A program made the translations under genes and the position numbers. A model generated the notes under the pieces. The model made no database searches, was not told the DNA's origin, and saw only the letters and a program-made list of their open reading frames with translations. 64,000 nt of DNA from assembly GCA_009746045.1 (NCBI GenBank), contig RPFO01000059.1, forward strand, positions 434,501 through 498,500. The letters run 5' to 3'. The stretch is from Mesostigma viride. Its lineage: Eukaryota > Streptophyta > Mesostigmatophyceae > Mesostigmatales > Mesostigmataceae. This document shows, one piece after another, positions 1 through 10,000 of the stretch (the stretch's first letter is position 1; the number at the start of each line of letters is the position of its first letter).

Positions 1-190
1 GCCATATCAACTCTGTATCAACAAATGTGATCATACCAACAAATGTGGCCATACCAACAAATGTGATCATATCAACAGATGTGGTCCCACCAACAAATGT
101 GATCATATCAACAAATGTGGCCATATCAACAAATGTGATCACACAAACAAATGTGGCCATACCAACAAATGTGGTCACACCAACAAATGT
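1..190. repeat. 18-bp minisatellite
   Basis: About ten imperfect head-to-tail copies of an 18-bp unit of the form ACCAACAAATGTGGCCAT, with ATC/ACC and GGCC/GATC variants. It lies downstream of the last recognised exon of the minus-strand MAU2-like gene, so it is probably intronic. It gives an open frame on the plus strand only because the unit length is a multiple of three. Confidence 0.85.
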
Positions 191-515
191 GCACGGGACA
201 ACTACAGGTGTCTATGTCTTGACTAGAACACGGGTGCATGGCCTTGAAGAAATAAGCAGCTACTTAATAGTCATCACCCATCCCGCCCGATGGCATGTTG
301 GCGTAGACTCGCAGGAACATCTGCCGCCAGCTGGCAGGCGGTCAAGATCGTTCTGTCATCACCCTTCCCCTGTCCACCCTTCCTCTGCCCACCTTCCTCT
401 GCCCACCTTGTTCGGGTGCATGTGCTTGCCACCGCGGCTAATGCGCAGCTATTGCTACCAGCTACTGTCGGCAGCTATTGTCAGCAGCGATTGTAAGCAG
501 CCACCGGTTCCTGAC

Positions 516-685
516 CTGGTTCAGCTCTGTGTCCAAGTCCAAACACGTCTCCAGCGCGGCCTGTGTTGCCGCCGCGCCCCCCTCGCTGCCCGCCCGTAGA
601 TGCAGCTGTGCCGATGCCAGGTTTAGCAGCACCTGGCAGCAGGGGGCCAGGGGGAGCAGGACAGTAGCACGCACGATTGCAATAC

Positions 686-721
<36 letters not shown>

Positions 722-3631
722 AAAAAAAAACGTTCATTTTTTCCGGTCATGCTATCACTGAGCAGGCCCCCCTATTATCTCCCTACATACGCCCAGTATA
801 CCTCATTCACACTAGGCAAATCCCACATACGAATGCATAAGCGCATGCTTTAGTAAAATTTCTAGTACCAACACTCTTTCAGCAAAATTACAAGTCTAGA
901 AGGGTTCCTTGTATGTATGGTTCCTATGGTAAGATCATATCAAACAGGTCAGATCCCATGACTCATGTTGCACTCAAACCTGTCAGCGTTTCAAACCATC
1001 GCGTGCCGTCGCGTGCCATGGCGTGCCATCGCGTGCCCTCATGCCCCTTGTCACGAAGCCATATCTTGTCGTCTCACCTCCCACAACATCTCCACCATTG
1101 CCGCATCACCGCTGGCATCCGCCCGCCGCGCCTTCCTCTCCTGGCACGCGCCCAGTGCACTCCGCAAGCAGTCAAGCGCGCCCGCCGGGTTGTTGTCGCG
1201 GGACAGTGCAGACGCCAGCAACAACTGGAACTGGCAGCAGCGCTCGTGGAGCCGCTGGCTCTCCTCGGCAGTGACATGGCTGGAGGACAGATGTGGGAGG
1301 ACACACACACGCACGGCCAGTACATAAGAGGGATACACATGCCAATATATAAGCCAATACATAGGCCGGTATATTAGAGGGATATATGGGAGGGGATCAA
1401 TACATAAGAGGAAGGTGTGCACGCGACCTATGGGAGTGCACGGGGCATGACATACATTATACACTATACACTAAACACTATACACTAAACACTAAACACT
1501 ATACAGTATACAGTATACAGTATACAGTATACAGTATACGGTATACAATATACAGTATACAATATACAATATACAGTATACACTATACACTATACACTAT
1601 ACACTATACACTATACACTATACACTATACACTACACACGGTACACTATACACTATACACTATACACTGTACACTATACACTATACACTATACACTATAC
1701 ACTATACACTATACACTATACACTATACACTATACACTATACACTATACACTATACACTATACACTATACACTATACACAGTACACTATACACTATACAC
1801 AGTACACGGTACACTATGCACTATACACTATACACTATTACACTATACACGGTACACTGTACACTATACACTACACACTCTACACTATACACAGTACACT
1901 ATACACGGTACACTATACACTATACAGTATACAGTATACAGTGTACACTATACACTATACACTACACACTACACACTACACACTACACACTACACACTAC
2001 ACACTACACACTACACACTACACACTACACACGACACACGACACACGGTACACTGGTGATGGGAGCCATGGGCGGAACGGGATGATTGCGGTCATAACCA
2101 CAAACCTGCGAATGTCTGAGGGCCGACACGGTAGCGAAATAATGAGCATGGCAGTATGTAAGACATGCATTCATGGCGGTGGATGAGGAGGACGAGTGAG
2201 GCGCCACGCAGCAAGCGCAGGCGGTGTAATGGACCACCCAAGGAGAACACTAAGGGCACCAGGCACGTGCGTGCGCGCTCACGTCTGTGTGCGAGCTTCC
2301 GTCACCGCGGCAAGCCCCGCCTTTAACGCTTGTCGCTCCAGGCGCGCCTGGCCCAGCATCGCGTAGCAGCGCGCCAGCTGGACGTGCGTGTGGCAGCGAA
2401 GCGGTAGCTGGCTCGGTAGCTGCTTCAGCAACACTTGCTGCGGCGCCCGCACAGGGGCAACACACGACAGGGCAAGGATGAGGCCAAATAAGATTTACCC
2501 CACGGCAGGATTGAGGCCAACGTGCAAGAAGCACGCTACCGATAAGCACGCGTGGAGTTAAAACGGATTGCTTTGCCAAGTAAACGTCAAGCGATGCAGG
2601 GCACCACAGGGCCCCTCGCAGCAGAGCGAGATTCTTCGTATATGTGCAAGACGTCCTCACGAGCGGTTGCGAAACATCTTGTGGCAGTGACAGCCTTCAG
2701 GAGGCAGTCAGATGACGCTTGGCTTGGCACGGGTGGTGACCATTGATGAACGAAAGCGAAGAGGGCACAAGAGTAACAAGACTAGGGAAAGGAAAGGGTG
2801 ATAGTGGCAGGGACGAGACAGTGATGGGGCGGGTGAAAGCATCGGACCGTGGAGGACGGACAAGCGCGGGCGACGTAAGAGGGTGCATGGACAGGTGAGC
2901 GTGGAAGGCGAGCGCGCGTGAGAACGATCATGTCATGTTGCTGACGTGGCAGACAGCGAGCCATGACAGGCAGCCGTGCCTGGCGAGGAGGGAAGGAGAG
3001 GCATCGGGAGACAGGAGCCGGCCGCAAGCCTACGCGACTGCTGGTACATACACGAATTCATGGGTACGCACGCGCACGAGGCCATGTGTAGGAAGCTCAG
3101 GGAGCATTTACGATCTTGATTATTCACCCCGAGCCCCAATTAATGAGAGGTAATCTAAGAAAGACCGGGGACAGAGACCGCCCGCCTAATCGACATGGCG
3201 AGCATCCCGTACACGCGGGCCAAAACCAGACCCAGGCAGTGCTTTGGCGGTACTGCTCCGCGAGCGCTGCACCCACCAATTTGGGAACCCGAAGTATCAC
3301 CCTCTTTGTCACACCGTTGGTAACCAAAAAAGGAATTTGGGGGTGTCGAGTTCCTAAGCGCCTGCAAAGCAACACTATACATGTGTCTGGATGGCAGGTA
3401 GGGTTTGTTCCTTACCGCACGCTCCAGGTGCTGGCGCGCCTCCTGGATACAGTCCGTATGCTGCAGCAACAGCGACGCGACCTTAACCCTGGCCTTTACC
3501 TCGACCAGCGGCAGAAATGAGGCAGAGCTCTGGCAGATGGCCTCAAGGCATTTCACGCTTTTAGGAAAATCCCCTCGCGCGTAGAAACCTTCAGACAAAG
3601 TCCACAGTGCGCTGGCAACCTGGGACTCCAT
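516..3631 (-). CDS. MAU2/SCC4-like cohesin-loader subunit, 5' part
   Basis: Four exons join in frame: 3631-3416, 2437-2283, 1279-1078 and 632-516 (230 codons), each with GT-AG borders. Exon 1 begins MESQVASALW and carries KCLEAICQS.SFLPLVEVKAR, close to the N-terminus of plant SCC4 as I remember it. The exon 1/2 join reads HLERA-QVLLKQLP, aligning with HLERS-QLLLKS-P in the plant protein, which fixes the splice. Exons 2-4 are TPR-like helices. MAU2/SCC4 partners NIPBL/SCC2 to load cohesin on chromosomes in the nucleus. The family is usually over 600 residues, so the C-terminal exons lie beyond the left edge; I could not place an exon in 1-515. The gene symbol is left blank because the identification rests on remembered family sequence. 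Intron 2 holds a 600-bp microsatellite. Confidence 0.78.
688..731. repeat. (CA)n followed by poly-A
   Basis: A short dinucleotide tract running into a run of A. It lies in the intron between exons 3 and 4 of the minus-strand MAU2-like gene, just upstream of exon 4 on the coding strand, where it reads as T then (TG)n. Confidence 0.9.
1452..2050. repeat. 7-bp ATACACT microsatellite with sub-families
   Basis: About 600 bp of heptanucleotide repeats. They begin as CAGTATA, become CACTATA, and end as CACTACA and CACGACA-type units. Ordered blocks of variants suggest expansion from several points. The tract lies in intron 2 of the MAU2-like gene (between exons 1279-1078 and 2437-2283). Long open frames here are repeat artefacts. 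Confidence 0.92.
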
Positions 3632-4526
3632 CCCGCAGCAAAAAATGATGGTGACTATGTCCCTCTAATCAACTTGCAAAATATAACCATTTCTTACACA
3701 GTTGGACCTGCCTCATCCAGCATGCATCTCAAGTAAATTTCCAGCGGCACAAGATAAGTTACTAAAAAAAGCCAGCTTACAACACGAACCAGTTGGATGC
3801 CCTAATCAGGTCGTCAGTTACTGATGTGGTGGTCATATTCAGTGCCATGCTGCCTAATAGACACTATGCTGCGTAATGTCGACGCCAATCATGCGTCCAC
3901 ACGGCCGGGTAATTTGCGAAGAAGTTACCAGCAGTGAACAAACCAATTCGAGCTCCAATTCGTGCCTGGCCGATTGCATTTTCTGGTTCCCGCCATAATT
4001 TGCACCCTGGTAATTTGAAGCCATCGGACGAGGCAAAGCTAATGCTTGCTTTCCCTGAGAGGGGTCTTGTGATACAGTAGTATCTAGATTGTACAGTGTA
4101 CAAAGGTTCGCGTGAAGCGCGGGGAGCAATATTTGGAATCACACCCGGTGTTGGGAGCACCCGGTGACGGGGGACGGGTGACGCTAGGCTACGGTACGCG
4201 TCGATAAATACGGGTGAAAGGTACGAACGAAACGGTGTGAGTCGATCAATACGGGTGACGTTTGCAGACTCGGCGGCATGAGCCGGCAACAGGGTTACCA
4301 GGGACGGAACGAACGAACAGCGCAGCCTAGTGGCTCATACTACTGAGGGTGCCGACGTTGTATTTCGTGGGCTGACTGTGGGCTGTATTTCGTGGTATCG
4401 GGTGCTGGCAGCACCCGGTGACTGAGATTGTGACAAAATTGGACGGACTGAGCTCCTAAATCGCACAGAATACGGTTGGTAGTAGTTGTAGTTGTTGTTG
4501 TTGTGTCCCACGCCGCACACTATTAA
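3632..4526. other. Intergenic, no gene seen
   Basis: Upstream of the MAU2-like start codon, so presumably its promoter side. I see short words repeated nearby (GCACCCGGTGAC at about 4158 and 4413; AATACGGGTGA at about 4207 and 4246) but no convincing coding exon, RNA gene or core promoter element. Confidence 0.5.
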
Positions 4527-5912
4527 TAACCCTGTCGGACCCAGCCCACTTGAGACCTTTCATGACCTCATGGGCAAAAACAGGATCTTTAAAAACAGGT
4601 GTTTTAAGCGGCCGCAACCCATATGAGGGCTTTTTGACGGCCAACCCGCCGGTTACGCGAATCATCGATTTATACGCGGCTGACGGTGACCGATATCGCC
4701 TCCTAACATACACGGAAATCAGTGCGTGGATCGCAAACATGCCCAGCCGACCAGCTTGGGACAACCTTCTACAAGCAATTCCCGCAGGATGGCATACCCT
4801 CATGACAACCCCACGCAAACCCCTACAAGTCGGGGAATGGGTGAGCTATTACCCGGATCGCGACACGTCCATACATAAGGGCTGCATCGTTGCGGTCGCG
4901 TCGACGGGCGTTACCATACAATTGCTCCAGGAGACACCCAACGGTCAAGGACTTCTCGGCAAATTGATTACATCGTACGCCTACATTCCAGCATTTCAAT
5001 GTCACCGCATTCGAGTGGTCCCGTGGTCACTGTCACAGGCGTGCATCGGTTACCCCTGGACCCCACCACAGTGATACGCGACACCACATGGCTACATGTT
5101 GGCAAGGGGCGACTGGACACGCTTGCTCTAGACCCGCTAGAATCATTTGGGTGGGTCCTCACATCTGGCGGCACCCCCATGACGAAATGCCTATTCGAGT
5201 ACACGGCAGACTGGGGATACCGGCTACTTCTACATAAAAATCATAGGATGCACCCGGGTCGCCTGCGCTGGCACCCCGAGTGGCCGGGCTACACCTGGAT
5301 CAAGAACATTACCTTGGCAGTTGATCACCCATTGGTTGACAAACGGGCCACCGACGTCCAGCACCTGCTTATGCATCGGGCCATCGGGGTCAATTCCCAA
5401 TTGCACCACCGGTACTCCCACGCGGCGGCGTGCTTATGCAACTTTCCAGATGAAACAATTGAGCACAGATTTCTGGACGGCCAACTCGCAGGGGTTTGGC
5501 AATGGCTGCTGGGTATATGGGCCAAGTGGATGGCTATTACAGCTCCCCCCACCACCGTCACACTATCTACGGTTATTTTCGGCATCACCGACGGGATTAC
5601 GGGACGCGAGCCTCACAGCCAACCAGATCAGTGGCATGGATATGGCTCCGCACGACGATGCTTCACACCATATGGCAAGTTCGCAACGAGACCGTATTCA
5701 CGTTAGTACGTGCCGCGTACACGAGAGGTGCCGTGGTCCGCCGGTTTATCTCATCTTGGAACCTGGCTATGCGTCGTTACGGCTGGCTCCTGGCGACGGA
5801 ACAACACAAAGTATGGGACCCGGGCCCTAACAATGACACCCCCAGCCCACTGGAAGTCTTCCATGCACTCATGGGCATGAACCAGGTCTTTACACGTATG
5901 ACGGATGACGAT
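4527..5912 (+). pseudogene. Decayed LINE-like ORF, C-terminal part
   Basis: Three overlapping reading frames (4550-5074, 4999-5706, 5496 onward) carry one broken protein, so there are at least two frameshifts, near 5030 and 5500-5600. The middle frame has a segment like the region after reverse transcriptase in non-LTR elements (zf-RVT type): LLMHRAIGVNSQLHHR, then ACLCNF, IEHRF and a Trp-rich GVWQWL.GIWAKW. The last frame continues with TIWQVRNETVF and ISSWNLAMRRYGW. No reverse transcriptase catalytic block is present upstream, so it is a 5'-truncated remnant. It ends where the 3' terminus of the Penelope-like element begins (5913). The apparent last 19 codons of its open frame are really transposon sequence. 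Confidence 0.55.
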
Positions 5913-8900
5913 ATCAAAGAGACAACCAGCGCAGGCCAGAAATCGGGAGAATCCGGACCATGGTAGCTCGAGCCTGCCGTTATCTTTTCCGCGTTTTCGA
6001 GTCGTTCAGGATGATGAAGATGAATGGTGATGGAAATGTGTATCCTTGTGCATTGAAATTATGGCTGGCTTACGTGTGGAGCGACTAGATGACCTAGACG
6101 GTGGGGCCGGAAACAGCATGCTTGATCAGGGCGTGTGTTTCTAGCCTAGCTGGCCGGGAGTGTCTAGTGGTGAGCACCAGTTGCTGCGATCGCTCTCCCA
6201 CCATTTACGAGGAAATACCCGCAAATGGAAAACCACTGAAAAGGTCTAGCTAGTCAGTCATCACGTTAGCCATGCCATGATTCCAAACGTCCAAGAACTG
6301 CACACGGTGCAAAGGCAAAAAGCCGGAGGACAGCACTTTCAAATGTGCGGCGGGAACCAAAAGCCCGCGGATGCCAGAAAACATCGTGTTGCGGCAGCGA
6401 CGCGACGATGTGGACAACGAATCCAGTGCCAAGCTCGGAACGGCCGCAAAGGAGATCTGGCATCACAGGGTTCAGATGTGCGGAGATACTATGCGATCCA
6501 GCCGGTCCACGACCTGTTTGTAGAGCTTGTGCCAAGGGGCAGCACCGAACAGATGTGGGTGACGTTGCAAAAAACATCGGACTTGACGGAGCATAATGGC
6601 TCGGTCATAGTCTTTGACCAATAAACGCTGCAAGAGTTCAACAAGAGTCGTGATGAAATCAACACGATAAGAACAAAGACGGGAAAAACGATGTAACTGA
6701 GAAAGAACAACACCATATTTTGCTGTGTGGGAAAGGAGACTGTGAATATCGGGGTAACGAATAAAAGGAATTTGCTGGTATTTAGGATCCTTGCGCTTAT
6801 CATAGACAGCCGTACGCCAGCCCTTCTTGTTATGGGTAATGTTAAGATCGAGGTAATTGCAATGAGTATCCTCCGACGTGAGCTTTAATGTGAGGGACGC
6901 TTGCGGGTAGATGCCAGGCAGACCAGCGGTGATATACAAATGGGTTGCGAAATCAGGGTTGTCGAAAGCGATGACATCATCAATGTATCGACATGTATGG
7001 ATAAAACGCCTGATGAGAACATCATCGTTTGAGGCAATGAGATTCTCCATGAATGCAAGCTCATAAGTGTATAGATAGAGGTTTGCAAGGAGCCCGGCAC
7101 AGTTAGTGCCCATAGGGATGCCGATAGCTTGTTGGTATACATTGCCCGCAAAACAGATGAAGGTGTTATCAACAAGATAAGAGATCCAATGGACAAGGTC
7201 AGCCTTCGTGATAATATAATTATAACCATCCCGCACGATAGCACCTGCCGCGATCCCTGAGAGCCACGTTGCCGTGGGCTTGGTCTGAGAAACACGCACG
7301 TGCAGGTGGTTGCGCCCGTGAGGCCTACGTGCATACAGACGAGTAAGGAGGCTATCTAAACGAGCTTTCAAATCGTGCAAATCTAGTGTGGTATATAGAG
7401 TGGTGAAATCATAGGTGGCTATGGGCATAGGTATACGTTTCTCTGCTGCTGTCTTAGAACGGCTAAGGGCGGCAAGGCGTAGGCGTACTTGGGCTGAGTC
7501 TATGACGATCCAACTACCAGCGCATTCATACCCGGCATTCGACAGCACCTCCACCCATAATGCATTGGCTTCGGGGAGAAGAGCATTCAAAGCATGGCAG
7601 ATGAGTTTCGAGAGAGGCATCAGTGGGGCTGAATGCGACGCAGCAATGGTGCGCAAAGCAACAGGAGTTTTGTGCAGCTTAAGAGTGAGATACAGATATG
7701 GGAACGTAGTGGTGGTGGCGCGTCGCTGCCGCTTAAGGAATGCCCGAGCAAAAATGTTTTGGCTGTGCAGAAAAGCCCGATGAGCAGCAGTGATACTGGC
7801 GGTGGACTGTGCACGCTGAACATAGGTAGGGCTGGACGCCAACTCGTGTTGCAAAGTAGCAAGGTAGTGCTTCTTGCATATGAAAGCAAAGTTGTTGGCA
7901 CTCTTGTCAACACACGTGATGATAAAGTCCTGCTTGAAGTGGTCAAGAAGTGCTTTATCTGTGGTGTTGAGCCAGGTGGTGCGGTGGACCTGCTGGAGAC
8001 GGTAATCAAGCCTGGTGAGACGTGCATTGCATTCGTGAATGACGGCGCGAAACCACGGTTCCATGGCAAGGGGAGCAAGCTGTAGGTCCGTGCTCATGGC
8101 ATTGCAGAATTTGCGCAGTGATGTGGAGAGCAGTGCATTCACCTCTTTGGCACACGTGCGCTGGACCCACGGCCGAAACTTGGTGCCTTTGGCAAAAAGG
8201 TCTACAAGCGTGTGGCTCGGCAGGATGCTGAGGTCAGCGGTCATGACGTGCTGTGAGGTGGGATCAAGGTACTTGAAATACCGTTGTTGTTGGCAGGGGC
8301 AGGGCCCTGCCAAGATGGTGGCCAGCTCGGTGGGCGTTGTATCGCGGCTGACCTTCCCGTTGCTGAAAACCATTTGTCCCAAGGTGGGAGAGTAATGCCA
8401 GGCGGCAATGGGAGTGCCGAAAGTGTTGCGCACCACGAGCGGCATCGCAGCCTGCACTTGCGGCAAATGCAGAATGTGTGGCAAACACAGCTCATCCATC
8501 GCAGCATGAATGAAAGGTGAGATCAGCAAACGGCGCGGACGCAGTGCATCTGCATTCCCATTGACACGGTGCCGAATGATACGTGAGAGAAGGCCTCGCA
8601 GACTAGTGGCATGGGAGCGGGGGACTTGCAGATCAGCTGGGGAGCACGACCCGACGGCAATGTGTAAGCTGGTAAGCTTCTTCAAGCTGCAGGCTTCGAG
8701 ATAGGATGCATGAAAGTTGCCGCGTTGCATAAGCCGAGACATGTGACGCAAGCAGCGGAGACTGGTGGAGTAAAGGGAAGGATCGGTGGACACATGTGTG
8801 GAAGGTGGAGGGGCCGGGGTGACGCTGGGGGGATAGGGGCGATATGGCATATCTACAGTACAATGGCTACCTTGGTCGCAGCCGGGGCGCGCCTTATTAA

Positions 8901-8925
8901 TGCGGGCAACCCAATTTAGGCACAA
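5913..8925 (-). mobile_element. Penelope-like retroelement, RT ORF plus 3' UTR
   Basis: The coding strand is minus: RT ORF 8925-6472, then a 3' untranslated region down to 5913. The UTR boundary is supported by other window copies. Segments of this UTR recur at 26060-26276, 37752-37936, 43886-44096 and 44650-44967. All but the last share the 3' terminus, reading GGTTGTCTC(C/T)TTGA on the element sense strand, and differ in 5' extent, as expected for 5'-truncated reverse-transcribed insertions. The 5' end is not defined; 8926-9240 may be 5' UTR. I found no target duplication around this copy. Confidence 0.72.
6472..8925 (-). CDS. Reverse transcriptase, Penelope-like (Naiad/Chlamys-type)
   Basis: An uninterrupted 817-residue ORF. 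RT motifs in order: motif A TYDFTTLYTTL (around residue 505), motif B AIGIPMGTNCAGLLANLYLY (around 600) and motif C RYIDDVIAF (around 647), giving a D...DD catalytic triad. Upstream is a Cys-rich CPCQ stretch (about 208) followed by HVMTADL and GTKFRP. Downstream is KYGVVLSQLHRFSRLCS. This arrangement (PMGTNCA.LLA.L.LY.YE, then an S.YGV..SQL.R..R.CS tail) is, from memory, typical of an RT family in many invertebrates and algae that I associate with the permuted Naiad/Chlamys clade of Penelope-like elements. Those carry an N-terminal GIY-YIG endonuclease. I see no GIY-YIG motif in this ORF or within about 300 bp upstream. The intact frame suggests fairly recent activity. The RT call is firm; the subfamily is less sure. 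Confidence 0.85.
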   Translation of the reverse strand: MCLNWVARINKARPGCDQGSHCTVDMPYRPYPPSVTPAPPPSTHVSTDPSLYSTSLRCLRHMSRLMQRGNFHASYLEACSLKKLTSLHIAVGSCSPADLQVPRSHATSLRGLLSRIIRHRVNGNADALRPRRLLISPFIHAAMDELCLPHILHLPQVQAAMPLVVRNTFGTPIAAWHYSPTLGQMVFSNGKVSRDTTPTELATILAGPCPCQQQRYFKYLDPTSQHVMTADLSILPSHTLVDLFAKGTKFRPWVQRTCAKEVNALLSTSLRKFCNAMSTDLQLAPLAMEPWFRAVIHECNARLTRLDYRLQQVHRTTWLNTTDKALLDHFKQDFIITCVDKSANNFAFICKKHYLATLQHELASSPTYVQRAQSTASITAAHRAFLHSQNIFARAFLKRQRRATTTTFPYLYLTLKLHKTPVALRTIAASHSAPLMPLSKLICHALNALLPEANALWVEVLSNAGYECAGSWIVIDSAQVRLRLAALSRSKTAAEKRIPMPIATYDFTTLYTTLDLHDLKARLDSLLTRLYARRPHGRNHLHVRVSQTKPTATWLSGIAAGAIVRDGYNYIITKADLVHWISYLVDNTFICFAGNVYQQAIGIPMGTNCAGLLANLYLYTYELAFMENLIASNDDVLIRRFIHTCRYIDDVIAFDNPDFATHLYITAGLPGIYPQASLTLKLTSEDTHCNYLDLNITHNKKGWRTAVYDKRKDPKYQQIPFIRYPDIHSLLSHTAKYGVVLSQLHRFSRLCSYRVDFITTLVELLQRLLVKDYDRAIMLRQVRCFLQRHPHLFGAAPWHKLYKQVVDRLDRIVSPHI

Positions 8926-10000
8926 CTAGGCATTTCAGGCAGTATTTCTGGCCGGCATACCTGGGCCGGGTCACCTTAACTGTTACTGATATGGAAATAA
9001 CTACTAACACCCATTTCACCGGAAAAACAGGATCTTTACCCACATGCCCATTGCCCAATGACACTAACCCATTAAAGTCCAGTGGCCGGCTTCCGTGGTC
9101 TACTGTACAGTACTGTAGTAAGGCTCCGTTTTAGCCACTGACATCTTGATACCCTAGGCTTAGCAGGGATTCACTACTGGCTATATTTGGAATAAACGTA
9201 CACCTATTTACCTGGAAATAACCCTGTCGGACCACCGGCGCGGGAATACAGTACTGTACACTCAACTCAACTCAACTCAACGCCGCACATGGGCAGCAAA
9301 GAATCTTTAGTGGCCAAGGGCCTGTATTCGTACGGTGGGTGGTACGCTGTGCATACCAGGACGTTACGCACGAACCGTGGCAGCCTGGCAGGCCATACGT
9401 TGAAGTACCATACAGTAAACAAAATAGTGAGTGACTCAGGAGTGACTGTGTTTTTATGATACAGTACGGACTTCCGGCGTGGGAATAAAAACGGACTGGC
9501 GACTGAGTACTGACGGACCTTCCATTTCATCGCCACGCGTCCACCTAGTGCCATAGCCATTATTGTAAGGATACGCGCGTATAGCAGCTGCCCAGAAGCT
9601 AAGCGAGTGTGACTCTGTGTACGTACTATTGATTGTGTCTAGAAGACATTTATCTCCCTTTGTGTAGATACGAACGGGACCGGTAGTTGCGGCTTCATTG
9701 GCTAAACCAGTGGCGCGTTTTCCGTTGATGGCATCTTGCCGCCATCTTTTGGATCGCCTTGGCCAGGATTCCTCCTTGCCGTAGTTTCCTTTGTATGGTA
9801 CGAGCATGCGGGTTCGTACCTTCGCCAGCTTGCTACCTTGAGGTTTTCTGGTGGATTTCGTGTTAATGCTATTTGGTGAATTCTTGGTGGCTAGTTTTTA
9901 TGAGGAAAGGAATGCATGAATGCAGGGAAAGGTGATTAAGTGACTTGTTTTCGCCGAAGATCAAAATTCTTGAGGTTGACGAGGACATCTCATAATTGCA
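8926..10000. other. Intergenic between the RT element and the calmodulin-like gene
   Basis: This holds the unplaced 5' end of the Penelope-like element and the promoter side of the calmodulin-like gene. There is a (CTCAA)4-5 tract at about 9259-9281. Two short words shared with 4525-4590 occur in swapped order: AAAACAGGATCTTTA at about 9027 and AACCCTGTCGGACC at about 9220. A 117-codon minus-strand frame at 9454-9807 matches nothing I recognise. Confidence 0.4.

Noticed and set aside
1-190. Possible CRISPR-like array because of regular 18-bp units
   Set aside because: No repeat/spacer alternation; it is a plain head-to-tail minisatellite in a eukaryotic intron or flank.
290-450. Exon 5 of the MAU2-like gene
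   Set aside because: A CCTGCCAG acceptor and a GTGATG donor exist on the minus strand, but the translated segment does not match the family well enough to call.
1386-2186. 266-codon frame rich in Tyr-Thr-Ile-His
   Set aside because: Translation of the ATACACT microsatellite inside an intron of the MAU2-like gene; open only because the repeat lacks stops.
5496-5966. Natural C-terminus of the LINE-like protein ending KSGESGPW
   Set aside because: The last 19 codons are the antisense of the Penelope-like 3' UTR, as shown by other copies of that sequence.
7415-8395. Plus-strand frames opposite the reverse transcriptase ORF
   Set aside because: Shadow frames of the 817-residue minus-strand RT; no independent features.
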